NCBI GenBank assembly: GCA_003255025.1
Contig: QANY01002271.1
Coordinates: forward strand, 290,504 to 354,503
From: Datisca glomerata
Taxonomy: Eukaryota; Streptophyta; Magnoliopsida; Cucurbitales; Datiscaceae
Direction: 5' to 3'
DNA: 64,000 bases
A program made the translations under genes and the position numbers. Of the stretch, positions 13,510 to 25,585 are shown in pieces. Under the pieces are notes generated by a model that saw only the letters and a program-made list of their open reading frames with translations, did no database searches and was not told where the DNA came from. Each line of letters begins with the position of its first letter. Position 1 is the first letter of the stretch.

Positions 13510-15557
13510 ATGAAGATAAAGTAAAAATGACTTATATTCAAAGGGGTCATTGCCAATCTTTCAACCATAGGTTCCCTCAAAAGTTAATTAGGGGAAGAAA
13601 TCATCGATTTAACCCTGAGTGGTTTAGACAATATCCCAATTGGTTGGAATATAGTATAGAGAAAGATGTAGCATTTTGTTTGTGTTGTTATTTATTTGAA
13701 AAAACCGATGGAAAGCAATTAGGGGGGATTCTTTTACATACGATGGTTTCTCTAATTGGAATAAAAAGGATAGGATGGACATTCATGCTGGAAGCACTAA
13801 TAGTGTTCATAATCAAGCTTGGAAGAAGTGTGAAGATTTGATGAAGCAAGAACAACATATTGAAACCGTTATTTGTAGAGGAACAGATCAAGTAAAATGA
13901 GATTATCGCATTCGCTTAGATGCGTCAGTTCAATGTATAAGACATATTCTTTTCCAAGGACAACCTTTTCGCGGCCATGATGAATCATTTAGTTCTTTGA
14001 ATAGAGGAAATTTCCTTGAACTTATGCAACTTCTTGCTAACAACAATAAAGAAATTAAAAATGTCGTATTGGAAAATAGTCCGAAGAATCAGAAGATGTT
14101 GGCTCCTGAGATTCAGAAATATATTGTAAATGTAGTTGCTTTAGAAACGACCAAATCTATCATTTATGAACTTAATGATGATTTGTTTGCAATTTTGTTA
14201 ATGAGTCTCGTGACGTCTCTGTAAAGGAGCCAATGGCTGTTATTTTACGTTATGTGGATAAAAGAGGGTGAATACTAGAAAGGTTTATTAGTATTGTCCA
14301 TGTAGCTAATACTATTGCTTTGTCATTAAAAGCAACCATTAAGTCCTTACTTTCTACACATGGATTGAGTTTATCAAGAATACGTGGACAAGGTTATGAT
14401 GGAGCTAGTAATATGTGAGGTGAAATCAACAGTCTCAAATCTTTAATTTTGAACGAGAATGAATATGTACATTATATTTATTGCTTTGCACATAAGCTTC
14501 AGTTGGCACTTGTAACGACTGCAAAAAATCATAAATGTGTTTCTAATCTTTTTATCAATGTAGCTGATTTGGTGAACATGGTTGGAGCATCTTGTAACCG
14601 TCGAGATGTTCTTCGAGAGAAACAAGCTTCTAAAATTTTGGAAGAATTAGAAAAAGGTGAACTCCAAAGTGAGCAAGGCTTGAACCAAGAAACTAGTCTT
14701 CAACGAGCTGGGGATACACATTGGGGATCCCATTATTGTTCACGTATGAATGTGATTTTAATGTTTTCCTCCATAGTTGATGTGTTCGAGTTTGTGACAT
14801 CGCCATCTTCTTCTTCTTCTCTTTGTTTTTGGGACAAGTCAATTTCTAAGTACGGATCCTGAGACAATCCAATCTCATTACGGAGAATATAATAGTTTTT
14901 CGTTATCGTGTGACCTGAGTACCATAACCATTTNGTTGATATGTTCGAGTTTGTGATCGAAGAAGCAGTAAAGTACGAACAAAGAGTTCACGCATGTACT
15001 TCCATGGATGTAATTTAGACTATTGAGTTTGTATTCACCGTTTACACGATGAAAATAATATTGTGTATACAAATGAGTTATCCCAAGCCTTGCCTCTCGG
15101 TGTTTCTTGTTTGAGTATGAATGATTCATTATCTGTTTTTGACAGATAAATGTTGCTTCGTCTTGATCACCTATATCCATCTGATTTTACTCCAATAGAT
15201 CTCATGAAACTTGATGACCAACTTGAGCTATATATTATTGATATGCGCACGAGCCCTGAACTTTCAAAAATCAAAGGAGTTGGTGATCTTGCTAGAAAGT
15301 TAGTAGAGATAAAAAGAAATGATGTGTATCCATTGGTCTATCTGCTACTAAAACTAGCATTAATATTGCTGATTGTATATGTCTCAGTAGAAAGGGTATT
15401 TTCTGCAATGAAGTTCATAAAAAATCGGTTGTGCAATCGGATGGAAGATCAGTGGATGAATGACTGCTTGGTTACCTACATTGAGCAAGATGTTTTTCAT
15501 ACTTTTGAGAATGAAGCAATCATACAACGGTTCCAAAATATGAAAAGTTATCGATGA
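13510..15557 (+). pseudogene. hAT-family transposase-like gene (TTF finger, DUF4371, hAT dimerisation), inactivated
   Basis: Fragments in order match plant zinc-finger MYM/TTF-type hAT proteins. At 13527-13720 is a TTF-type zinc finger region (FNPEWFRQYPNWLEYS, then CLCCYLF). At 13920-14460 is the DUF4371-like catalytic region (GQPFRGHDESFSSLNRGNFL, later GQGYDGASNM). At 14480-14790 is its continuation (AGDTHWGSHY). At 15150-15557 is the C-terminal hAT dimerisation domain (YVSVERVFSAMKFIKNRL). The gene is dead: a frameshift near 14195-14205, in-frame stops at about 14268 and 14416, another frameshift near 13730, and a chimeric join around 14798-14934. Intact relatives are mobile-element transposases acting in the nucleus. 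A second rearranged copy at 48315-49667 shares the same lesions. Confidence 0.85.
14798..14933 (+). other. Chimeric 136-bp tail before a single-N join
   Basis: This segment is essentially identical to 18313-18448 and interrupts the hAT gene. The hAT sequence just before it (14776-14797) recurs just after the N at 14934 with one difference. An assembly join is the simplest reading: contig overlap plus a misplaced tail. Confidence 0.85.
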
Positions 15558-15748
15558 CAGTTGTAATTTTGTGATTCACATGACGCTTGTAAACTTGAAT
15601 TTTAATGAAAAATTGTAGAATTCAATTTTATGTCTTGATATTTCTCTTTGTCTCTTATACATATGTATGTATATGTATATGTATTAGAATGATATAAAAT
15701 ACACCGTAAACATAAATAGGAGGAGCGAAATTAGTGACCTCACTGAAA

Positions 15749-15770
15749 CCGAGTCCTGATTCTGCCCCTG
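15749..15770 (+). mobile_element. Probable 3' terminal inverted repeat of the hAT element
   Basis: The sequence ends in TCTGCCCCTG, the reverse of the CAGGGGC start typical of this group of plant hAT elements, 190 bp after the transposase stop. I could not find the matching 5' end near 12.4-12.7 kb, so the left border is undefined. Confidence 0.5.
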
Positions 15771-16680
15771 TTCCCAATCTCAATCTCTGTCCATATCTAA
15801 CTTTTATGACTCAAAAGTTTATTCTAAAAGCGTTCGATGACGGTGTTAGTAGAAAAAATGAAAACCGAAGTGAATTTGTTCAAGAAGGGACAAGAAAAAA
15901 AAAGATTTTTTTGTTTGTTAACGTTTTCAATTTTCCAATGGAGAAGCTTTTTCGTTAATGATATTTTAGATATTTTTCACAAGATTTTTTGTTTGTTCAC
16001 CTTCTAGTTTTTCATCTATGGACGGTTTTTATATAAAGAAGAAAACAAGATTTCGTTTCATTTCGATTCTTTGCACAAAGCATGAGAGTGGAATTGAATC
16101 GGTCTTTTTTTTGGCTTTCCTTTGCTGAAAATAATTTCGGAGTACAGAAATTTGTCAAAACATAAGCAGTGAGGTTTGTATTGACAGTGAAAAAAGTAGT
16201 GAAATTTGTATCTTGAAAAGGTTTATTTGATTTGGGATAATTTCCTGTTAAGCATAATTAAATTACATGACTCTCTCTTTTTCTTCTCCCATTTTCTTAA
16301 TTTCACTGTCTTGTTCTTTAAACTCCCATTGGACAATCTCTTCCGATTTAATTACTCCAAGAAAAAAAAATTCCCTCTTGAGAGATTCTTTTGGGTTCAA
16401 GAGACGTACAGAAAATTCATCTGTGGAGCAACTTTGAAAACAATCTCATCTGGCTCCCTGTTTCCTTCCCTGTTCGTGAAGAATAATCGAGAATATTATT
16501 AACCAAAAAGCTTCTTTATTGATAGGAGGGTTAATTTGGGAAAACACTAATACTCATATTGATTAGTTATGTTAATGGACCTGTTTTGCTTATAATTTTT
16601 AAAGGGGCCATTTATCTACCTACTATTCATATTGTAGTCTATTCATGCCATTTTTTCAATTAAACACACTAAAGATAGAG
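15771..16680. other. Intergenic, no recognisable gene
   Basis: Mixed AT-rich sequence; short open frames show no similarity that I recognise. Confidence 0.5.
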
Positions 16681-16682
16681 TT

Positions 16683-17037
16683 ATGGAGTGTTTACGGTTC
16701 GGTTCAATCAATTTTTTGACGAAAAACTGAATCGAACCAAAATTTTGGTTTAATATTATTAATTAAAAATAAATTTTTAAAAAATATTATTGAAAAATAA
16801 ATATAAAATTAAAGTTTTGGTACGGTTCGGTTTTATAAGAAATTATATATAAAAGATAAAAAAATAATATAGATTTAAAGTTTTGCTCGGCTCGGTTCGA
16901 AAACCACTAAAATTCTAGACTGAACTGAAACTTTAGTTCGGCGATTTTCTCGAACTGAACTGAACATACATTAAGAACCGATCGAATCGACCATTTTTAG
17001 TTCAGTTCGCCAGTTTGGTTTGATTTTGAACACCCCT
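16683..17037. mobile_element. MITE-like element with repeated GGTTCGGTT motifs
   Basis: The segment is bounded by GAGTGTTTACGGTTCGGTTC on the left and GGTTTGATTTTGAACACCCC on the right, which are imperfect inverted repeats. Variants of CGGTTCGGTT or their complements recur inside. This pattern is common in plant non-autonomous DNA elements. No coding capacity is visible; the family assignment is inference. Confidence 0.5.
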
Positions 17038-17402
17038 AGTTAGTAATGGGCTTACCCTAAACTGAATCTTACTCTTAGCCATATATTTTTTTTATAATTT
17101 TTAGAAGGTGAAACTTATCATCTTAATATACTAAAATGTAAAAAATAATTAGAGGGCAGTGTGACAAGTACTATTATATATGTTTCGTCCCGGCGTATGT
17201 TTATATACAAACGTCTTATCACTCATTTATTTACCAAAACTCTAATCCATTAAGTTAGGTCTTTATAAATTTAAACCTGCGAGTGATCTTGACATCTCTA
17301 TCTCAAAATCCGAGTTCACAATAGGATTAATACCTAAGAGTGTGATGAGATCAGAGTGATTTCGGATTCGAGATATTCTGATGACACTTACGCATAGGCG
17401 TG

Positions 17403-18345
17403 GATGCAGATTGCCTCCCGTTTACTCAACCAGGAGGCCACTATGTTGGTCAAATCATGACCACTCATTTTCATTGAAGCAGTCTAATGGTCTTAAAAGT
17501 GCTACGTTGCCTATTTTACATAACAACAGGTAAAACTATACTTTACCTTTGGTCGATTTTGGCTTTCCTTCCCATAGCTTTTTCATCTTCTTCCCATATC
17601 ATCTTCTATGTAATCCATGGTAGAATCCATGACTACCCGATTAGGGTACTTCACATTTGGCTCTATTAGAAACTCAAAATGGGTATTATGTTTGTTTTCC
17701 CCCTCATTTGTTTCCGTGCTTATTCACGCTTTGTTGTTTATTTTTCAGTTCTCTGTATGTTTTTGTTGGTTCTACTTATTCTACAGTTTAGATTCCTCTT
17801 ATGCATGTACAATTTCAAATTACAAATATGGCAAAACGCGATCTCGTTTTGTTTGATTTTCATGAGTTCGGTTTTCACATAGAGATAAAATATGAAATTT
17901 TATGCATTTCTATCTCAAGTTTCAAGCAAGCAGTCAAGAACGAGTCTTTCTTTCCCCTTCATCTAAGAGATATAAGCAATCTAGTGCTTTTGGGGACAAC
18001 AATATTTACGGTCCTGGTTGCTCATCTCAACAACTCCATCTAATTTGTCGAAAATAAAATGGAAAATGATAAATTTCATTCTCGAATCATTTAATTACTG
18101 TCATTTATAGTCCTACACTATTTATTTTCATCATTTATGATTTTGAGATTACGTTTTGCATTCAAAACTAATTTTTCGTCTAAATGATTTAACGTAACCG
18201 TTAATGAGTATCAGTAAAACATCATTTTAATTTCTCAAAATTAAAAAGGGAGGCTCTAATTGTTTGCAATTAAAAATAGTGTCCCCAATTCCATAAAACC
18301 CTTACTCGTCTTCATCGCCATCTTCTTCTTCTTCTCTTTGTTTTT
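17403..18345 (+). repeat. Left arm of an inverted duplication
   Basis: Its outer ~90 bp (17403-17491) matches the reverse complement of 25491-25585; for example, ATGTTGGTCAAATCATGACC is shared. Its inner part (~18050-18345) matches the reverse complement of 25120-25330, including ATGGCGATGAAGACGAG read on the minus strand here. A ~550 bp stretch (about 17500-18050) has no counterpart on the right. A hydrophobic frame reading PLLVFIAIFFFFSLFLG near 18297-18350 corresponds to part of the small protein frame in the right arm. The arms now flank a copia insertion. Confidence 0.65.
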
Positions 18346-18399
18346 GGGACAAGTCAATTTCTAAGTACGGATCCTGAGACAATCCAATCTCATTACGGA

Positions 18400-18626
18400 G
18401 AATATAATAGTTTTTCGTTATCGTGTGACCTGAGTACCATAACCATTTATAGATAATTCATCTTTTAGTATTTCTATTTTAGTTCATCATAAAAATAGAA
18501 ATTACTTTAAAGTCTCTACACATTAAAGGGTCAACAACCTATCAGATACATTAAAACATCAATTATCCAGTCTGCAACACATAATTATTTTACACATAAG
18601 TCCAATGTTGGATTAAGGATCCAACA
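18400..18626 (-). mobile_element. 3' LTR (partial) of copia element 1
   Basis: It matches the inner-to-terminal part of the LTR at 24474-24977, including GGATTAAGGATCCAACA at the outer end. The rest of the LTR (toward lower coordinates) is not recognisable, so this copy is truncated or strongly diverged. Confidence 0.75.
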
Positions 18627-18641
18627 ATCTCCCACTTGGAC
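18627..18641 (-). mobile_element. Polypurine tract of copia element 1
   Basis: On the minus strand TCCAAGTGGGAGAT directly precedes the LTR start TGTTGGATCC. This is the expected plus-strand primer site of a Ty1/copia element. Confidence 0.8.
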
Positions 18642-19111
18642 TGTGTGTTAAACCTTATAATTATGTTTTGTCAAAAAATAACTGAACGCGTTCAACTTTG
18701 CTGTCATTACCGAAATGTATCTATAACCAATCTGGTCCATCAATCATACCGACATAGGATCAAAGCGGCTTCTGTTACATCAATCGTAACTCAACCCATT
18801 AATGATCACGTATATCAATATAACCGAATGACATGGATTATGATGTGGATGTGTAGCATGAAAATTTCATGTAATGTGATCTTAACGTGCATATTTCCAA
18901 CCGGTCCTCCGTAAACCTTAGTTAAATCAAACTATACATAATCAGAGTGTGAATATCAAAAACTTTATTTCCGTGGAAAATAATCTTAAAATATCCATAA
19001 ACCAAAATGAATGAAAAATATGTCTATATGAAAAAAAGCATCTAAAAATAAAATACAAATTTTCATTAGAACTGAATATCCTCAATTGATATGACACATA
19101 TGTGAGCAGTG

Positions 19112-19243
19112 TGCTACCATGGTAGAGGAGGATATAAGAGACTGTTTAGCACTCTTCCAGGAGACAACACCTCCAACAAGCAAAAAAATATAGCCCGACG
19201 TAGATTTCATACTATCTTGGCATCCAATAAAACCGAAGTTGGT
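19112..19243 (+). other. Chimeric 132-bp tail before a single-N join
   Basis: Identical, apart from about one base, to 19558-19689. The ~18 bp before it (ATATGTGAGCA then TGTGCT) recurs right after the N with one change. Same pattern as the joins at 14934 and 51375. Confidence 0.85.
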
Positions 19244-19244
19244 N

Positions 19245-20205
19245 ATATGTGAGCATTGTGCTCATGAAACACTTTGGGTGGCAATCCCTTAGTAAGAGGA
19301 TTCACAATCATAGAGTTTGTTCTTATGTGCTCTATAGACAATTGTCCACTCTGAACTCTTTCTTTAACAACAAGGAACTTGATGTCTATGAACTTTGATT
19401 TTGCCGAGTTCCAGTTGTTATTGGAATAAAGAACTGCAGATTTATTGTCGCAAAATATATTTAGTGGTCTTTGAATACTATCCACCATGCGCAGCCCCGT
19501 GACAAAACTCCGCAACCATATTCCATGATTGGATGCCTCATAACATGCTATGAACTCTGCTACCATGGTAGAGGAGGATATAAGAGACTGTTTAGCACTC
19601 TTCCAGGAGACAACACCTCCAACAAGCAAAAAAATATAGCCCGTCGTAGATTTCATACTATCTTGGCATCCAATAAAACCGAAGTTGGTATATCCAACGA
19701 TCTCAATCAGAGCCAACCTCAGAAACATGAGCATGTAATCTTTTGTTCTCTGTAAGTACCTCAAGACCCGTTCAGTTGCTTTCCAATGGTCTATGCCTGG
19801 ATCGCTTAAGTATCTTCCCAATATCCCAGTCACGTACGCAATATCAGGATGTGTACAAACTTGAGCATACATTAGACTCCCCACTACCGAGGCATAGGAA
19901 ATGTTCTGCATTTTATTTTTCTCAAAATCATTTTTATGGCACTGATTGAGACCACACTTGTCTCCCCTAGCTACAAGGGTATCACCTGCTGTACAGTCTT
20001 GCATGCCATATCTTTTAAGGACCTTTTCAATATAGTTCTTTTGTAATAATCCTAGAATACCCTGAGAACGATCTCGGTGTATTTGGATTCCTAATACAAA
20101 AGAGGTTTCACCAAGATTTTTCGTCTCAAAATTCTTAGCTAGAAATCTCTTGGTGTCGTGCAATAAGCCTATATCGTTGCTGGCAAGCAAAATGTTATCC
20201 ACATA
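19245..20205 (-). pseudogene. Copia reverse transcriptase C-terminus and RNase H
   Basis: A long open stretch begins at the polymerase active-site motif, which reads YVDN instead of YVDD, so one metal-binding aspartate is lost. It continues through KRFLAKNFETKNLGETSFVL and SLMYAQVCTHPDIAYVTGIL, both typical of copia Pol, then the RNase H part with TTGYIFLLVGGVVSWKSAKQ and a TKGLP-type C-terminus. Upstream the RT reading frame is broken. The frame is long for a dead element, but the N at 19244, the YVDN change and the interrupted upstream frames make a functional product unlikely. Confidence 0.85.
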
Positions 20206-21900
20206 TTAAACCAAAAATATATGTTATTTACAATCATTGACTAAATTCATCTCATAACCGAACGAGACGATCACTTAATGAAATTTGAAATACCATTGTC
20301 GAGATTCCTGCTTCAGTCCATAGATAAATTTCTGAAGTTTGCAAACCATATTCTTTGGGTCCCCGACACAAAGTTTTCTGGTTGCACTATATATATGGTC
20401 TCTTCAATGTCACCATTGAGAAAAGTTGTCTTTACATCCATATGATGCAGCTCAAGATTGAAATGCGCCATCAATGTCATTATAATTCTGAAAGAGTTTT
20501 TCGTAGAAACCAGAGAGAAAGTCTCTTTATAGTCAATGCATTCTTTTTATGTAAAGCCCTTTGTGACAAGACGAGCCTTGTATCTTTTCACATTATCTTT
20601 TGAATCCCTCTTGGTCTTAAAATCTCATTTGCAACCAATGTGTTTCGCACCTTCTGGTAATGGAACAAGATCTCACACGTCATTGTCTTTCATGGACTTA
20701 ATTTCCTCATTCATGATATCGATCCACGTTTGAGAGTTAGAGCTTTCTGTGGCTTTGATAGAAGTTGATCGGATCATCTTCCATCACGCCAATGTCAACT
20801 TCATGCTCTTAGAGAAATACAATGTAATCATATGACACTGCACTTTTTCTCTCTCTAGTGGATCTTCTTAACGACATAGGTTCTTGAGGTGCTAGAGTTT
20901 GGTCTTCCGGAATAATCTCTTGAATGGGAGGTTCTCCGATATTATTTTGATGTGTTGTATCATGAGCAATGTTGAGGACATAGTCCTGATCAATGCTAAT
21001 AACACATGTGAGAATATCAACATATTCCTCCTGAAGGATAAAATCCTGAACCGTATCTCCCCGTAAACTCAGGATCCTCAAAGAACCAGGCATTTCCCGT
21101 CTCAAAAAGTGACCCGATTATGGGATCATAAAACTTGTACCCCTAGATCTTTAAGAGTATCCAACAAAATAATGACTCACTGTCCGTAAGCCCAACTTCT
21201 TTTCATGAGGCTTATATGGTCTTACCTCAGCTGGACATCCTCAAACGTGCAAATGCTATAAACTAGGTTTTTTGCCGGTCCAAAGCTCATATGGAGATTT
21301 GACAATCGCTTTAGTTGGAACTGTGTTAAGGATATATGTTGCAGCTTTAAGTGCTTCACCCCAGAGTGATTCTGGTAAGGTTGAATGACTAATCATACTC
21401 CTGACCATGTCTTTAAGTGTTCTGTTTCATCTTTTAGTGACACCATTTATAGTGGGCAAACCCAACATAGTGTATTGTGGGATGATATCGCATTCCTCTA
21501 GGAATTTAGAAAATGGTCATGGACGTTGTTCACCTGAACCATCATATCTGCCATAGTACTCACCACCACGGCAGATCTAATGCTTTTAATCTCTTGTTGA
21601 GTTGATTCTCAACTTCAGCCTTAAAATTTTTGAACATGTTCAATGACTGTAACTTTTCATGAATGAGATATATGTTGCCATATTTAGAATAATCGTCTAT
21701 GAATATTATAAAATCTTGTTGACCATTCCAAGCCACCGAAGAGAATGACCCACAAATATCCGTATAAATAAGTTTTAAGACGTCGTGAGTCCTGTTGCTT
21801 CAAATCTCCTTTTATTGGTTTGTTTTCCCTTTATGCAATTAACACAAAAGCCAAAATCTTTGAAATCTAAAAGACCGAGAATTTCGTCTGACACAAGTCT
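20206..21900 (-). pseudogene. Copia integrase and N-terminal RT remnants
   Basis: Across broken frames the minus strand gives integrase-type text such as [20 protein letters not shown] followed by [12 protein letters not shown] and a YKPHEKKLGLR stretch, the conserved copia integrase C-terminal region. A frame at 21105-20809 (SLRRSTRERK) is the linker before RT. Several stops and frameshifts are present. Confidence 0.75.
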
Positions 21901-22366
21901 CTTTATTCCTTGTCTGGATATGTGACCTAATCTCTTGTGCCATAACGTACCTGAATTCTCACTGGTTAATTTTCTTTTAGTACCTCGCGTACTTAATTGC
22001 AGGGATTCTTTAAATGAAACAATTATTTCAAGTAAATAAAGATATCATATCCTGATAAAAACCCAGAACCAATTAAAATTGAATCACGAAATAAACCAAA
22101 TTTTTCATTTTCAAAAGAACAAACATAAGCAACTTTGTCTAAGACAAAAATAGAAATCAAATTCCGTCTAAAGGACGGTATGATAAAAGTTTATCACGAT
22201 CCAAATAATGTCCAGTTTTTAATAATAATCTAAATTTTCCTATTACTTCAACCTCAACCGTCTTGCCATCGTCCACGTAGATGAATCTTTCAGCATCATT
22301 TGACTTTCAACAATTTAGGCAACCCTGCGTAGACACATTGATGTGATTTGTTGCACCAAAATCTAT

Positions 22367-23150
22367 TCAACATGTGTGTCTAGGAATTGAACTTAAATTA
22401 ACCTCAGAATAAACCAAATTAAGAAGCATACTTTTCTTAGCACGCCAAGCGTGATAGTTGGTGCATTGTTTCTTCTTATGCCCTTCATCTCCACAGAAGA
22501 AAAGGGATAATAAAGTTTTCTTTTGTTGTTTCTTATGTGGTGTTGTATCAGCAACTTTCTTATCCTTTTTCCTTTTCTTTCCTTTGCCCTTATCCTTAGA
22601 GGTAGAGGCCAGATAATCACTTTCTGTCTTATCATGTTTCACTCTTTCCTCTTCCTGAACATAGTGCGAGACGAGCTCATTCAGAGACCAAGTCTCTTTC
22701 TGACAATTATAGCTCACCTTAAACTGGCTAAACTATGCTGGAAAAGATATCAATACCAAATGTACAAGTAAGTCCTCAGAGAGTTCAAGGCTCAGTGCTT
22801 TTAACCTTGAAACAATGTGAGATATTTTCATAATATATTCCCTGATAATACATTTACCTTTATAACTTTTTGAAATTGTCTCACAAGAGCGTACTAATTT
22901 TTGCTTTTACGTTCTTGACAAACTTATTTTCAATGTATGTAAGAAAATCCTTAGTTGTAGTTATCGTTTCTGATATAGTGCCCCTGAATACTTCTGGAAT
23001 GACCTTCTTCATGATTAGCATACATATGCGATTTGATCTCTCCCACCTTTCCATCTCCCTCTTATTATCAGAGGTACTTTTATCCGTAAGGGGTGCAGGA
23101 GAATCAGTCCTTGACGCAAAATCAAGATCCATGACTCTAAGAACTACCAA
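22367..23150 (-). pseudogene. Copia gag with degenerate zinc knuckle
   Basis: Two open pieces: 23150-22881, including a TTTKDFLTYIENKF segment typical of UBN2-type gag, and 22717-22367, basic (KDKGKGKKRKKDKK) and ending in a nucleocapsid knuckle. The knuckle reads FFCGDEGHKKKQC, so the first cysteine of CX2CX4HX4C appears to be lost. The pieces are in different frames. Confidence 0.75.
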
Positions 23151-24459
23151 GAGATTATCTTTTCAAGACTTGAAGTTCGAGCCATTTAGAATTGAAATTG
23201 AATTGATATTGACCGCGATACTAGTATGAGTAATAGCTTAACAGAGAACAATAAATAAATTAAGCTCACATAAATTCCAAATAACAATAATAATTCAAAC
23301 AATAGTAACAAATAACTCATCACAAGACACCGGACACTCCATTAATATTATGACTTTGGTAAAAAAAATATTAACTTGTAAGTGATGTCTTGGTGTAGTA
23401 ATCAAACATTGATGGTAAATAACATGTCAAACAAGAAATCTTCTTCTGGGCCGACTTATTGTTCACATGTAAAACTGAATAATCATCGCGTATTTATTAC
23501 CACTGAAACACATGTAATTCTATCAAATAATCATCTTCCTTTGGGCCAATAAATATTCACATTAGTTACACGCGCACATAACCTTTTATATTTCAAGACA
23601 AACCAATTTCCACAAGAGATGTCACTTTGGCGACATGTTGCTTCAACTAATTCATCCTAAAATAAATATAACATACTAATGTTCGAATTTAAAATTGTAC
23701 CAAATTTAAACCTTAAATTAATTGATAAACAATTAATTTTACGGGCATTTGAAATTGTTTTGAAAATATTTCAACCAAAAAACTGAAAACAACCAAAACA
23801 ATCCATTAAATAATCCTTAAAATTATTTTGAAATTATTATATATAAAAAAATGGAAAATAATCAAAACAATTTATTTTGAAAGTTCTTAAATTAAAAATT
23901 AATTTTATGATCCTTCAAAATTTAATTTAAAAATTGATTCATAAATTTAATCATAAATTAATTTAAATAAAATAATTTAAAAAAATAACTAAAAAATGAA
24001 TAAAAAAAGGTGTGATGACTATTGGCTAGCCACAGTCATTTAGACTTATAATTTTTTTTATTTTTTCAAAATGGTTCACGGGTCGGATCAACCCGACCCG
24101 CGAAAACCCTAGGGTTTTCTCCTTTAGTGACTGACGGCCATGGCGTCCGCCAATCCTTGCTGTCACGGCCAAGGCCGCAACTCTACCTGAAAGTCACGAC
24201 CAAGGCCGCAACTATTCCAGACAGCCGTAGCTTCTCCTTGGCGGCACGACCAAACCGCTGTGCCGATCAACTTTCACCGGCGACGGTGAGACCGACGACC
24301 GGTTGTTCCAAAACCAAGCAAAAAATACGAAAAAATTGTTCTCAAATGCATTGTCGAACAATTATTTAATTCAAGGATACCGAAACGTAAACACAAAAAA
24401 ATACTATAGTCATGGATTAAGAACTTAATAGATTGATTCCCAATGGTTCAACATGAGTA

Positions 24460-24471
24460 GCTCTGATACCA
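24460..24471 (-). mobile_element. Primer binding site of copia element 1 (initiator Met tRNA)
   Basis: Minus-strand TGGTATCAGAGC, two bases downstream of the LTR end, is complementary to the 3' end of plant initiator tRNA-Met, the usual copia primer. Confidence 0.9.
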
Positions 24472-24473
24472 TT

Positions 24474-24977
24474 TGTTAGATTCAAAATCCTTTCGATATA
24501 AACCGTATCTCAATAAAAACCAAGATCTCATATTGAACACATCAAGAATCATAACAATTATAGAGCAAAAGTGTACATGAATACATGACGATAGATTGTT
24601 GTTTAGAGCCGAACGGTTGGCCTTCCAGATCTACACGATTCTCTATTCAAGAGTCCCATTTGATAAAAGTCTCTCAGTTTTCTCTCTAACGATGGGATAT
24701 TAGGAAGAATAGAATGATTTTCCGTTATTGTATGACCTGGGGACCATAACCACTTATAGATAATTCATCTTTTAATATTTTTATTTTAGTCTATCATAAA
24801 AATAGAAATTATCATAAAATCTCTACACATTAAAAGGACAACAACCTATCAGATACATTAAAATCCTAATTATCCAAACTTTAACAGATCACTTTTAATA
24901 GGGTTTAACTTTATTTGACAGTTTACAACACATAATTATTTTACACATAAATCTAATGTTGGATTAAGGATCCAACA
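24474..24977 (-). mobile_element. 5' LTR of copia element 1
   Basis: 504 bp, starting TGTTGGATCC and ending GAATCTAACA on the minus strand (TG...CA). It is followed by the PBS and matched by a partial LTR at 18400-18626. The divergence between the two LTRs is visible by eye, so the insertion is not recent. Confidence 0.85.
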
Positions 24978-25200
24978 CATGCAACTCATACTGCTTACTA
25001 ATCATCATTTTTTTATTGAAACCTCCTCTGCTTTTCCCATTTCTCTCACCTCTCAGTTCTTGCCACGCTTCTGAGAAAGATCTCTCCACCTCATTTGATC
25101 TGACCATGGGCAAGAAGCAAATGATTAAGAATAAAGAGAAGAACATGGCGATGAAGACGAGCAAAATTTCTCTCTTTTGGGGGCTCTTTTTTAATTTCAA
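24978..25200 (-). CDS. Small hydrophobic-leader protein frame, cut by the copia LTR
   Basis: From the ATG at 25200 the frame reads KSPQKREILLVFIAMFFSLF and then a strongly hydrophobic segment, like a signal peptide or anchor. A polar part (SNEVERSFSEAWQELRG) and a basic stretch follow before the frame runs into the 5' LTR of copia element 1 after about 74 residues; the final few residues come from LTR sequence. A related but stopped copy lies in the left arm near 18297-18380. Length and layout recall precursors of small secreted plant peptides, but the informative C-terminus is missing and I assign no family. It could also be a chance frame in a repeated segment. Confidence 0.3.
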
Positions 25201-25585
25201 AAATTTGGAGCTCTGTTTTGCTTATTAACGGCTCTAAATCATGTAGACAGAAAGTTAGTTTTGCATGTAAAACCTAAACTCTAGAGTTATAAATGATAAT
25301 GATCGTATAATTTAAGAGTGAAATTTATAAATTTTTCAAAATAAAAATTGAGAGGGAAGTCGACGATTAAAATCTGTTGTCAAATAATTTACTGAAGAAG
25401 AAAAACAGAATGAAAGAGATGAGAACATTGAGAAGATAAAGTACATGCTTTTACCTTTTGTGGAAACGGCACGTGGAAATTTTGTGAACCATTAGATTAC
25501 TTGAATTCAAATGTAGCGGTCATGATTTGACCAACATAAAAGCCTCATGTTTACTCAAACAGGCAATCTGCATCCAGCGAGCAAG
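25120..25585 (-). repeat. Right arm of an inverted duplication
   Basis: Counterpart of 17403-18345 in reverse orientation. The outer end (25491-25585) and inner end (25120-25330) are the best preserved; the middle is diverged. It ends abruptly near 25585. Confidence 0.65.

Larger units (their letters stand above)
18642..24457 (-). mobile_element. Internal region of decayed copia element 1
   Basis: Between the two LTRs, remnants appear in canonical minus-strand copia order: gag (23150-22367), integrase (about 21900-21100), reverse transcriptase (20205 downward) and RNase H (to 19245). Frameshifts and stops occur throughout, so the element is not autonomous. The stretch 23230-24110 and the lead toward the PBS hold no recognisable domain. 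The N at 19244 and a spurious duplicate at 19112-19243 lie near the RNase H end. Confidence 0.85.

Noticed and set aside
19471..19949. Plus-strand frames of 94 and 68 residues
   Set aside because: They are shadows of the minus-strand copia RNase H/RT frame.
24978..25200. Assigning the small hydrophobic-leader frame to the CLE signalling-peptide family
   Set aside because: Only length and layout fit; the diagnostic C-terminal peptide would lie beyond the copia insertion and is not seen.
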